Assembly (NCBI RefSeq): GCF_900091585.1
Contig: NZ_FMHT01000003.1
Location: 5,323,501 to 5,387,500 of the forward strand
Source of the DNA: Micromonospora nigra
GTDB taxonomy: Bacteria; Actinomycetota; Actinomycetes; Mycobacteriales; Micromonosporaceae
DNA: 64,000 nucleotides
Direction: 5' to 3'
The notes under the pieces were generated by a model, which saw nothing but the letters and a program-made list of their open reading frames with translations, had not been told where the DNA came from and made no database searches. The position numbers and the translations under genes are program-made. Numbering within the stretch: the stretch's first letter is position 1; each line of letters starts with the position of its first letter. Below are positions 56,128-64,000 of the stretch, one piece after another.

Positions 56128-56796
56128 ATCAGCGTCGAACCACGCGTGAACGAGCAGATCCGGGCACGTGAGGTCCGACTGGTCGGCCCCGAGGGTGAGC
56201 AGGTGGGCATCGTCCCGCTGGAGCGCGCCCTTCAGCTGGCCGCGGACGTCGATCTGGACCTGGTCGAGGTTGCGCCGATGGCGCGCCCGCCGGTGTGCAA
56301 GCTCATGGACTTCGGCAAGTTCAAGTACGAGAGCGCACTGAAGGCGCGCGAAGCGCGGCGTAACCAGCAGCAGACCGTCATCAAGGAGATGAAGCTCCGG
56401 CCGAAGATCGACCCGCACGACTACGAGACCAAGAAGGGTCACGTGGTGCGGTTCCTCAAGGCGGGCGACAAGGTCAAGGTGACGATCATGTTCCGCGGTC
56501 GGGAGCAGAGCCGCCCGGAGCTGGGATACCGGCTCCTGCGCCGGCTCGAGTCCGAGATCACGGAGCTGGGATACGTCGAGGCCGCCCCGAAGCAGGACGG
56601 CCGAAACATGATCATGGTTCTCGCTCCGCACCGGGCCGTGAAGGCATCCGCGGTCGCCGCGACGGCGTCCCGTGGCGCCGCCCGGGACCGGACGGCGGAC
56701 GAGTCCGCCGCTCCGGAAGCTGGCGGGGCCCCGGCGGCCGGCGAGACCGCAGCAGCCGGTGACACCGGCACCGTCGCCGACAACAGCGGCGAGTAA
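56128..56796 (+). CDS. infC: Translation initiation factor IF-3 with non-canonical ATC start
   Basis: 222 aa. The protein family starts at (I/M)S-E-x-R-V-N-x-x-I-R; here that point is ATC AGC GTC GAA, four bases after GAGGAGG, and no ATG/GTG lies at that position. The next in-frame start is GTG at 56146, too late to keep the conserved start; an upstream frame to 55876 has no homology. Rare start codons in infC are known to let IF3 control its own translation. Core motifs: [22 protein letters not shown] and [26 protein letters not shown] ~45-residue Ala/Asp/Gly-rich tail follows. Confidence 0.9.
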   Translation: MSVEPRVNEQIRAREVRLVGPEGEQVGIVPLERALQLAADVDLDLVEVAPMARPPVCKLMDFGKFKYESALKAREARRNQQQTVIKEMKLRPKIDPHDYETKKGHVVRFLKAGDKVKVTIMFRGREQSRPELGYRLLRRLESEITELGYVEAAPKQDGRNMIMVLAPHRAVKASAVAATASRGAARDRTADESAAPEAGGAPAAGETAAAGDTGTVADNSGE

Positions 56797-56816
56797 CAGG
56801 GGAGAAGACGTTTCAC

Positions 56817-57011
56817 ATGCCCAAGATGAAGAGCCACACGGGGATGGGTAAGCGGGTCAGGGTGACCGGCAAGGGCAAGATCGTTGCCCAGCAGGCCGGC
56901 CTGCGCCACAACCTGGAGAAGAAGTCCTCCACCCGGACCCGTCGGCTGACCGGCACGGTCGAGGTGGCCAAGGCCGATGTCAAGCGCATCAAGAAGCTGC
57001 TCGGCCGCTGA
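56817..57011 (+). CDS. rpmI: 50S ribosomal protein L35
   Basis: 64 aa, ATG 20 bases after infC, with GGGGAGAAG upstream. [21 protein letters not shown] and the Lys/Arg-rich [12 protein letters not shown] ending are the L35 signature. Middle gene of infC-rpmI-rplT. Confidence 0.96.
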   Translation: MPKMKSHTGMGKRVRVTGKGKIVAQQAGLRHNLEKKSSTRTRRLTGTVEVAKADVKRIKKLLGR

Positions 57012-57043
57012 CGCGCGCCACCTGAGCCCAAGAAGGAGTTGAG

Positions 57044-57436
57044 ATGGCACGCGTCAAGCGGGCTGTGAACGCCCAGAAGAAGCGCCGTACCCTGCTGGAA
57101 ACCGCGAGCGGTTACCGCGGTCAGCGCTCCCGGCTGTACCGCAAGGCCAAGGAGCAGGTGCTGCACTCGATGCAGTACGCCTACCGGGACCGTCGCGACC
57201 GCAAGGGCGACTTCCGGCAGCTGTGGATCCAGCGGATCAACGCGGGTGCCCGCGCCAACGGGATGACCTACAACCGCCTGATCCAGGGCCTGCGCCTGGC
57301 CGGCATCGAGGTCGACCGCAAGATCCTGGCCGACATGGCCGTCAACGACGCCGCCTCGTTCGCGGCGATCGTCGAGCTGGCCCGGGCCGCCGTCGCGGCC
57401 GAGGGCACCGGTGGCGCCGCGGCCCAGGCCGCCTGA
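57044..57436 (+). CDS. rplT: 50S ribosomal protein L20
   Basis: 130 aa, ATG after [50 protein letters not shown] is the Lys/Arg-rich rRNA-binding N-terminus; [18 protein letters not shown] and [21 protein letters not shown] complete the family. It is an assembly protein for the 50S subunit and, in other bacteria, regulates its own operon. Confidence 0.96.
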   Translation: MARVKRAVNAQKKRRTLLETASGYRGQRSRLYRKAKEQVLHSMQYAYRDRRDRKGDFRQLWIQRINAGARANGMTYNRLIQGLRLAGIEVDRKILADMAVNDAASFAAIVELARAAVAAEGTGGAAAQAA

Positions 57437-57454
57437 TCCCCTGCGTATCGACGA

Positions 57455-57489
57455 CGAGGCGTCCTCCGTCCACGACGGGGGACGCCTCG
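57455..57489 (+). terminator. Terminator of infC-rpmI-rplT
   Basis: A 16-bp stem (CGAGGCGTCCTCCGTC with GACGGGGGACGCCTCG, one T-G pair) and a CAC loop, 18 bases after the rplT stop. Confidence 0.85.
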
Positions 57490-57508
57490 CCGTGTGACGA
57501 GGACACCG

Positions 57509-58306
57509 ATGCCGTTCACACCGCGTACCCCCAGGGTGGTGGCCGCCCGCCGGCTGCACCGCCGCCGCGACCGGGAGGCCACCGGCCGGTTCCTGGCCGA
57601 GGGACCGCAGGCGGTCCGTGAGGCCCTGCACCGCCCCGGCACGGTCACCGAGCTGTTCGGCACACCGGCGGCCCTCGACCGGTACGCCGACCTGGCCGCC
57701 CGCGCGGCCGGCGCCGACCTGCCCGTCTCCGAGGTGACCGACGAGGCCCTGGCCGCCCTCGCCGAGACCGTCGCCCCGCAGGGCCTGGTCGCGGTCTGCC
57801 GGCACCTCGACGTACCCCTGGACGACGCCCTGGAGCGCGGGCCGCGACTGGTGGCCGTGCTCGCCGGGATCCGCGACCCGGGCAACGCCGGAACGGTCCT
57901 GCGCACCGCCGACGCCGCCGGGGCCGGGGCGGTGGTGTTCGCCGGCGACGCCGTCGACCCGTACAACGGCAAGTGCGTGCGGGCCTCCGCCGGCAGCCTG
58001 TTCCACGTCGACGTGGTCCGCGCCGCCGACCCGGTGGCGGTGGTCGACGGGCTGCGCGCCGCCGGCCTCACCGTGCTCGCCACCACCGGCTACGGCGACG
58101 ACGACCTGGACGACCTGACCGACGCGGGTCGGCTCGCCGCGCCGACGGCCTGGCTGTTCGGCTCCGAGGCCCACGGCCTGCCCGGGGAGCTGACCGCCGC
58201 CGCCGACGCCCGGGTACGGGTGCCGCTGCACGGGCAGGCCGAGAGCCTGAACCTGGCTGCGGCCGCGGCCGTCTGCCTGTACGCTTCAGCGAGAGCGCAG
58301 CGGTGA
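57509..58306 (+). CDS. SpoU/TrmH-family rRNA 2'-O-ribose methyltransferase
   Basis: 265 aa; ATG behind CGAGGA preferred, with GTG at 57494 as an alternative. N-terminal substrate-binding domain (RRDREATGRFLAEGPQAVREAL), C-terminal knotted SPOUT domain: LAGIRDPGNAGTVLRTADAAGAGAVVF (motif 1, N and R), AWLFGSEAHGLPGEL (motif 2), RVPLHGQAESLNLAAAAAVCLY (motif 3). Such proteins methylate 23S rRNA; the exact site cannot be told. The same gene lies between rplT and pheS in other actinobacteria. Confidence 0.9.
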   Translation: MPFTPRTPRVVAARRLHRRRDREATGRFLAEGPQAVREALHRPGTVTELFGTPAALDRYADLAARAAGADLPVSEVTDEALAALAETVAPQGLVAVCRHLDVPLDDALERGPRLVAVLAGIRDPGNAGTVLRTADAAGAGAVVFAGDAVDPYNGKCVRASAGSLFHVDVVRAADPVAVVDGLRAAGLTVLATTGYGDDDLDDLTDAGRLAAPTAWLFGSEAHGLPGELTAAADARVRVPLHGQAESLNLAAAAAVCLYASARAQR

Positions 58307-58353
58307 CCCTCCACGAGGTCCCGCCAGCACACGACAGGGGAGAGCAACCGCCC

Positions 58354-59593
<1,240 letters not shown>

Positions 59594-59633
59594 GACGTTG
59601 CGGGTCGAGTCACGAAAGACGGTGGTCTGAGTC

Positions 59634-62180
59634 ATGCGAGTTTCTGTCAGTTGGCTGCGGGAGTACGTCGACATCCCGACCGACCTGCCCACCGGCGACC
59701 TGGAACAGGCCCTGGTCGACCTCGGCATCGAGGTCGACTCCGTCGTGGACCTGCGGGCCACGGTCACCGGCCCGCTGGTCGTCGGCGAGGTCCGCGAGAT
59801 CGAGGAGCTGACCGGCTTCAAGAAGCCGATCCGGCACTGCCTGGTCGACGTCGGCGCCGCCAACGGCACCGGCGAGTTGCAGGAGATCGTCTGCGGGGCC
59901 CGCAACTTCGCCCCGGGTGACCGGGTCGTGGTGGTGCTGCCCGGCGGTGTGCTGCCCGGCGGCTTCGCCATCGGTGCCCGCAAGACCTACGGCCGGATGT
60001 CCGCGGGCATGATCTGCTCGGCCCAGGAGCTGGGCCTGGGCGACGACCACTCCGGCATCATCGTGCTGCCCGCCGACGCCCCCGGCGGGCCGGGCGACGA
60101 CGCGCGGCCCGTCGTCGGGCTCGACGACGTCGTGCTGGAGTTGGAGATCACCCCCGACCGGGGGTACGCGATGAGCCTGCGCGGCCTGGCCCGTGAGCTG
60201 TCACACGCCCTGGACGTGCCGTTCCGCGACCCGGGTCTGGCGGCGGCACCCGGCGCCACCGCCGAACCGGCGTACCCGGTCCAGGTGCGCGACACCGTCG
60301 GCTGCGACCGGTTCGCCGCGCGGATGGTGCGCGGCGTCGACCCGACCGCGACCACCCCGGCCTGGATGCGGCAGCGGCTCACCACCGCCGGCATCCGCAG
60401 CATCTCCCTGCCCGTCGACATCACCAACTACGTGATGCTCGAACTCGGCCAGCCGATGCACGCCTTCGACGCCGACCGGATCACCGGCCCGCTGGTGGTC
60501 CGCCGCGCCGAGGCGGGGGAGAAGCTGACCACGCTCGACGGGGTCGGCCGGGTTCTCGCCGCCGAGGACATGGTCATCTGCGACGACACCGGCCCGATCT
60601 CGCTGGCCGCCGTGATGGGCGGGGAGACCAGCGAGGTCGTCGCCGGCACCACCAGCGTGCTGTTCGAGGCGGCGCACTGGGATCCGGTGATGGTGGGGCG
60701 CACCGCCCGCCGGCACCGGCTGTTCAGCGAAGCCGCGAAGCGGTGGGAGCGGGGCGTCGACCCGGCGCTGCCGCTGGTCGCGGTCGACCGGGCGGTCCAG
60801 CTGCTCACCGTGCACGGTGGCGGCACCGCCGGAACGGAGATCCTGGACGTCGACCACGTGCGGCCGCGTACCCCGGTGACCCTGTCGGTGGACCTGCCGG
60901 GCCGCCGGATCGGTGTGGCCTATCCCGCCCAGCGGGTCGTCGCCCTGCTCGAGCGGGTCGGCTGCACCGTGACGCGGGGCGTGGACCGGCTGGCCGAGGA
61001 CGCCGGCGAGGTGGGTGTCGCGGCCGGCGGCGACGAGGTGCTCGTCGTCACCCCGCCCAGCTGGCGACCCGACCTCTCCGACCCGGCCGACCTGGTCGAG
61101 GAGGTGGCCCGCCTCGACGGGTACGACCGGGTGCCGTCGGTGCTGCCGACCGCGCCCCCCGGACGCGGCCTGACCTGGCAGCAGCGTCGCCACCGGGCGG
61201 TGTCCCGGTCGCTGGCGGAGCGGGGGTACGTCGAGGTCGTGGCGCACCCGTTCGTCTCCGCCGAGTTGGCCGACCAGCTCGACCTGCCGGCCGACGACCC
61301 GCGCCGGCAGGCGGTGCGACTGGCCAATCCACTGTCGGAGGAGGAGCCGCTGCTGCGCACCACGCTGCTCGGTCCGCTGCTCGGCACCGTCCGGCGCAAC
61401 CTCGGCCGGGGCCTGCGCGACCTGGCGCTGTACGAAATCGGCACGGTCTTCCACCCGCGTCCCGGTGCCGGTGCCCCACCGGCGATGGGCGTGGACCGGC
61501 GGCCGACCGACGTCGAGTTCGCCGCGGCCGACGCCGTGGTGCCGCACCAGCCCCGGCACGTCGCGGTGGTGCTCACCGGCGACGTCGAGCCGGCCGGCTG
61601 GTGGGGTGCGGGTCGGGCGGCAGGCTGGGCCGACGCCGTCGAAGCCGGCCGGGAGGTGCTGGCCGTCGCGGGCGTCCCGGCCGATCGGGTCGAGGTGCGG
61701 GCCGCCGAGTACGCGCCCTGGCACCCCGGCCGGTGCGCCGCGCTGCTGGTCGACGGCGTCGTCGTCGGCCACGCCGGTGAGCTGCACCCGACGGTCCTGG
61801 CCACGCTGGAACTGCCCCGGCGCACCAGTGCCATGGAACTGGACCTGGACGCTCTGCCCGCTCCGGACCTGGCGCCCGCGCCGACCGTGTCGACGTTCCC
61901 GCCGGCGCTGATCGACGTGGCGTTGGTGCTCGACGCCGGGGTGCCGGCGGCCGAGGTGCGGCGGGCCCTGGCCGAGGGTGCCGGGGACCTGTTGGAGTCG
62001 GTGCGCCTGTTCGACGTGTACGCCTCCGAGCAGCTCGGCGTGGGCCGCCGGTCGCTGGCGTACAAGCTCACCTTCCGGGCTCCTGACCGGACGCTGACCG
62101 TCGAGGAGGCGGTGGCGGCCCGGGACGCGGCGGTGGCCGTGGCGGCGGAACGGTTCGGCGCCACCCTGCGCGGCGTCTGA
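59634..62180 (+). CDS. pheT: Phenylalanyl-tRNA synthetase beta subunit
   Basis: 848 aa. MRVSVSWLREYVDIPTD start; EMAP-like tRNA-binding domain (~40-150, ICSAQELGLGDDHSGIIVL), B1/B3-B4 editing domains with DITNYVMLELGQPMHAFD, the B5 region (VDHVRPRTPVTLSV), the catalytic-like core, and a C-terminal ferredoxin-like anticodon-binding domain (STFPPALIDVALVLD ... LTFRAPDRTLTVEEA). All domains are complete. A hairpin terminator follows and core synteny ends here. Confidence 0.96.
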   Translation: MRVSVSWLREYVDIPTDLPTGDLEQALVDLGIEVDSVVDLRATVTGPLVVGEVREIEELTGFKKPIRHCLVDVGAANGTGELQEIVCGARNFAPGDRVVVVLPGGVLPGGFAIGARKTYGRMSAGMICSAQELGLGDDHSGIIVLPADAPGGPGDDARPVVGLDDVVLELEITPDRGYAMSLRGLARELSHALDVPFRDPGLAAAPGATAEPAYPVQVRDTVGCDRFAARMVRGVDPTATTPAWMRQRLTTAGIRSISLPVDITNYVMLELGQPMHAFDADRITGPLVVRRAEAGEKLTTLDGVGRVLAAEDMVICDDTGPISLAAVMGGETSEVVAGTTSVLFEAAHWDPVMVGRTARRHRLFSEAAKRWERGVDPALPLVAVDRAVQLLTVHGGGTAGTEILDVDHVRPRTPVTLSVDLPGRRIGVAYPAQRVVALLERVGCTVTRGVDRLAEDAGEVGVAAGGDEVLVVTPPSWRPDLSDPADLVEEVARLDGYDRVPSVLPTAPPGRGLTWQQRRHRAVSRSLAERGYVEVVAHPFVSAELADQLDLPADDPRRQAVRLANPLSEEEPLLRTTLLGPLLGTVRRNLGRGLRDLALYEIGTVFHPRPGAGAPPAMGVDRRPTDVEFAAADAVVPHQPRHVAVVLTGDVEPAGWWGAGRAAGWADAVEAGREVLAVAGVPADRVEVRAAEYAPWHPGRCAALLVDGVVVGHAGELHPTVLATLELPRRTSAMELDLDALPAPDLAPAPTVSTFPPALIDVALVLDAGVPAAEVRRALAEGAGDLLESVRLFDVYASEQLGVGRRSLAYKLTFRAPDRTLTVEEAVAARDAAVAVAAERFGATLRGV

Positions 62181-62184
62181 TCCT

Positions 62185-62227
62185 CGGTGCCCGGGTCCTC
62201 GCGAGCGACGCGGGGACCCGGGCACCG
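62185..62227 (+). terminator. Terminator after pheT
   Basis: CGGTGCCCGGGTCC pairs perfectly (14 bp, extendable) with GGACCCGGGCACCG around a ~15-base loop, five bases after the pheT stop. Confidence 0.85.
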
Positions 62228-62368
62228 GTCGGCGTTCTAGGTGCTGGAGCTGTCGACGACGTTCGCCGGATGGTAGGCATGAGCTGTTGTCGGCATTCGT
62301 ACAAGGGAAGCTGCCGCGGGTCGGCGAGTGCATAGAGTCCTCCGACAGTCGCAGGACGAGAGGCACTC

Positions 62369-63052
62369 ATGTCGGATTCCCCTTCTGAGCAACTCCTGAC
62401 GTCGGTGCAGGACGCGGTGATCCAGGCCTACTACCCGGATCGGGTCCGGGCTGCGGCCGGGGCCCGAACTCGGGCACAGGCGGCCCAGTCCGTGGTGACG
62501 GTGTTCGCTGGGGCGTTGGTGGCGACGTTCACACTGACTTCGCTGGCCACCACCGCGACGGCGACGCGGATCGCCGCCTGTGCCGCGGTGGCGTTGTGGC
62601 TCGGCGCCGCGACCCTCTACGTCCGGGCAATCGCCACGGTCGTACCGCCACCGCCGACGGCAGCACGGCAGGCGCGCAACGCCCAGACGCTGATTGAGGA
62701 GGTTCTCAAGAGAGGAGATGCGGAGGCGCGGCAGGTTGACCGGCGACAGTCGGTGGCGAACGGGCTGTCGGTCCTCGCGCTCGCGGCGACCTTGCTGACC
62801 TTCAGCCTCGCGCTGTTCGTCGAACACCCGGACAAGTCGCGCCGGGGTGTCCTCATTCTCAAGTCGGACGCGCGGGTGAGCCTCGCTGCCCTGTGTGGGG
62901 CGGAGGTGAGCAGGGTCGAAGGCGAGATCGACGTGCTGTCGGTACGGAGTCAGTTCGTTGCGGTCACATTGTTCAGCTGCGGTGACCGCCGCGATGTCAA
63001 GGTGCGCATTCCGAGGAACTCGGTGTCGGTACTGCTTACGAAGGAGAGCTGA
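62369..63052 (+). CDS. Three-helix membrane protein of unknown function in accessory region
   Basis: 227 aa, ATG behind GACGAGAGG; TAGAGT (62332-62337) may be the -10. Not recognised as a named family. Helices at ~40-60, ~66-90 and ~129-151 give an N-terminal cytoplasmic segment (~1-38, QDAVIQAYYPDRVRAAAGAR), a charged linker between helices 2 and 3 (ARQARNAQTLIEEVLKRGD), and a ~75-residue C-terminal domain with beta pattern and two Cys. The helical-hairpin-plus-linker design resembles SLATT-like membrane effectors, which is only an analogy. Its stop is 3 bases before the next gene, so the two form an operon. Codon third positions are less GC-rich than in the genes before it. Confidence 0.55.
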   Translation: MSDSPSEQLLTSVQDAVIQAYYPDRVRAAAGARTRAQAAQSVVTVFAGALVATFTLTSLATTATATRIAACAAVALWLGAATLYVRAIATVVPPPPTAARQARNAQTLIEEVLKRGDAEARQVDRRQSVANGLSVLALAATLLTFSLALFVEHPDKSRRGVLILKSDARVSLAALCGAEVSRVEGEIDVLSVRSQFVAVTLFSCGDRRDVKVRIPRNSVSVLLTKES

Positions 63053-63055
63053 GCT

Positions 63056-64000
63056 GTGACCCTTGGCAGCGATCCCACCCTGCTCATTGTCCGGGGTGCA
63101 CCCTCGGTGGCATCCGCTGTCGGTGAGCTGGCGACTTCGTGTCTGGCAGCCGTCGCCAGGCTCCACCGGGCAGGCGGGGCGCTGGACGCCGTAATCCTCA
63201 TCGGCAACCTGACGATGTCAGCGGACTTCAGCGAGTACGCCACGGTGTCTGAGCTGGTAGATCGGATCCTGACCGAGTGCTGTAACGCTCCGGTGCCCAC
63301 GGAACTGCCTGCGGTGCTGGCTGTGCCCGGGCCCGGAGACCGACTGCCGATGCCTTCCGCGCTGGTGACCGTGCGATCCCTCACCGACCTTTGGCCCATG
63401 GTACGGGACAGCTTCTGGAACGACGAGACCCCTGATGTGCGGGAAGCGATCCGGACGGGGTTCCGGCCCTTCATCGAGTGGTACGACGGGTACGCGACAG
63501 AGGCCAGCTGGCGGCCGGGGCTGTTGCCCGGAGAAGGCGGGCTGGTGATCGGCACCGAGGGGCGCAGGCTCGGGCTGGCAACCGTCAACAGCGCCTTTCG
63601 CATGATCGCTTCCGATGCGACGACGGATCTCGCCGAGGTGAGCCAGCGGCAAGTGGAAGCGGCGACTGGAGCATGGGAGGGGCCAGTCGAGGCTGTCGCC
63701 GTCTTTGCGCCCCTGACGGCTGAACTGCCCGAGGTGGTGAGTTCTCCGGTGGTGGCGATCGCCGGGGGCGTCGGTACTGGAGAAGTGGCCGAGTGGTGGG
63801 CTGTCGAATCCGGTGCCCATCTTCTCGTCGCTGACACCGGAGTGAATGGTGCCGTTCGGCTGACCGAGCTCGATGGTCGCGCAGCCGCAGTGGCCCGGCG
63901 TCGTCCGGCTGCGACCTCCACTGTGATGATCGACGAACCGGAGGCGGTCGTTGCCTCGGTGACCTCCGCGACGAGAGATCTGCTTGCCGAGTTGGATCTG
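63056..64000 (+). CDS. Large protein with degenerate calcineurin-like phosphoesterase domain (5' part only)
   Basis: GTG nine bases after AAGGAG; open to the window end (315 codons seen). The layout follows metallophosphoesterase domains found at the N-terminus of some large defence or signalling ATPases, but each metal-binding motif is altered: RGAPS for SDxH near 13-17, IGNLT for TGD(I/L) at 49-53, VPGPGD for PGNHD at 90-95, VFAPLTAE for the HH motif near 216-223, and AGGVGTG for GHxH at 236-242. GRRLGLATVNSAFRM (169-183) matches the usual GLNSAf strand and helix, and the WRPGLLPGE segment is family-like. Probably a catalytically dead sensor or scaffold; the downstream domains are outside the window. 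Confidence 0.55.
   Translation, partial: MTLGSDPTLLIVRGAPSVASAVGELATSCLAAVARLHRAGGALDAVILIGNLTMSADFSEYATVSELVDRILTECCNAPVPTELPAVLAVPGPGDRLPMPSALVTVRSLTDLWPMVRDSFWNDETPDVREAIRTGFRPFIEWYDGYATEASWRPGLLPGEGGLVIGTEGRRLGLATVNSAFRMIASDATTDLAEVSQRQVEAATGAWEGPVEAVAVFAPLTAELPEVVSSPVVAIAGGVGTGEVAEWWAVESGAHLLVADTGVNGAVRLTELDGRAAAVARRRPAATSTVMIDEPEAVVASVTSATRDLLAELDL

Overview
The window is chromosomal DNA from a high-GC actinobacterium, most likely Micromonospora or a close relative in the Micromonosporaceae. Support for this: nearly all codons end in G or C, GTG starts and 4-base ATGA/GTGA overlaps are frequent, the markers bldD, mihF and a helicase-less priA are present, and the housekeeping gene order matches that seen in Streptomyces and Micromonospora (mltG-aroE / aroC-aroK-aroB-aroQ / efp-nusB-bldD / pyrR-pyrB-pyrC-carA-carB-pyrD-pyrF / mihF-gmk-rpoZ-coaBC-metK-priA / def-fmt-rsmB-rpe / rib / hisE-hisG / infC-rpmI-rplT / pheS-pheT). 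Assignments rest on reading motifs; no database search was run.

Layout. 1-1.1 kb: end of mltG, then aroE, whose 3' end is tandemly repeated. 1.4-15.1 kb: a secreted GH26-type glycanase, a secreted propeller-like protein, and an exopolysaccharide operon (acyltransferase, chain-length protein with a dead BY-kinase domain, polymerase, flippase, sulfotransferase, APH-like kinase, Alg14/Alg13-type split glycosyltransferase, GT2). 15.2-16.6 kb: a Na+/H+ antiporter on the minus strand. 16.7-22.7 kb: rest of the shikimate genes, interrupted by an opposing ctaG-DUF2243 pair, then efp and nusB. 22.8-34.3 kb: bldD (minus) and the de novo pyrimidine operon behind a PyrR-type RNA element, with bioA before pyrF. 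34.4-44.5 kb: mihF, a degenerate guanylate kinase, rpoZ, coaBC, metK, priA, a kinase-ParB-like fusion, def, fmt, rsmB. 44.6-46.5 kb: two paralogous lipoproteins (minus). 46.7-53.1 kb: rpe, a REC-GGDEF protein, and an FMN-riboswitch riboflavin operon ribD-ribE-ribM-ribBA-ribH. 53.1-62.2 kb: a binding lipoprotein, hisE, hisG, a PH-domain protein, infC-rpmI-rplT, an rRNA methylase, pheST. 62.3-64 kb: start of an accessory segment with a three-helix membrane protein and a large protein, cut by the window end, whose N-terminus looks like a calcineurin-type phosphoesterase that has lost every metal ligand.

How the parts fit: most of the window is core metabolism (aromatic amino acids, pyrimidines, SAM, flavins, translation). 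The strain-specific material sits at three breaks in that core: aroE/aroC (polysaccharide cluster), aroK/aroB (ctaG pair), and downstream of pheT (candidate defence or signalling pair). The most interesting signals are the terminal membrane protein plus pseudo-phosphoesterase pair, the degenerate guanylate kinase at the normal gmk locus, an apparent frameshift at the end of pyrB, the sulfotransferase/kinase-bearing polysaccharide operon with a pseudo-kinase, and several small leader or coupling ORFs.
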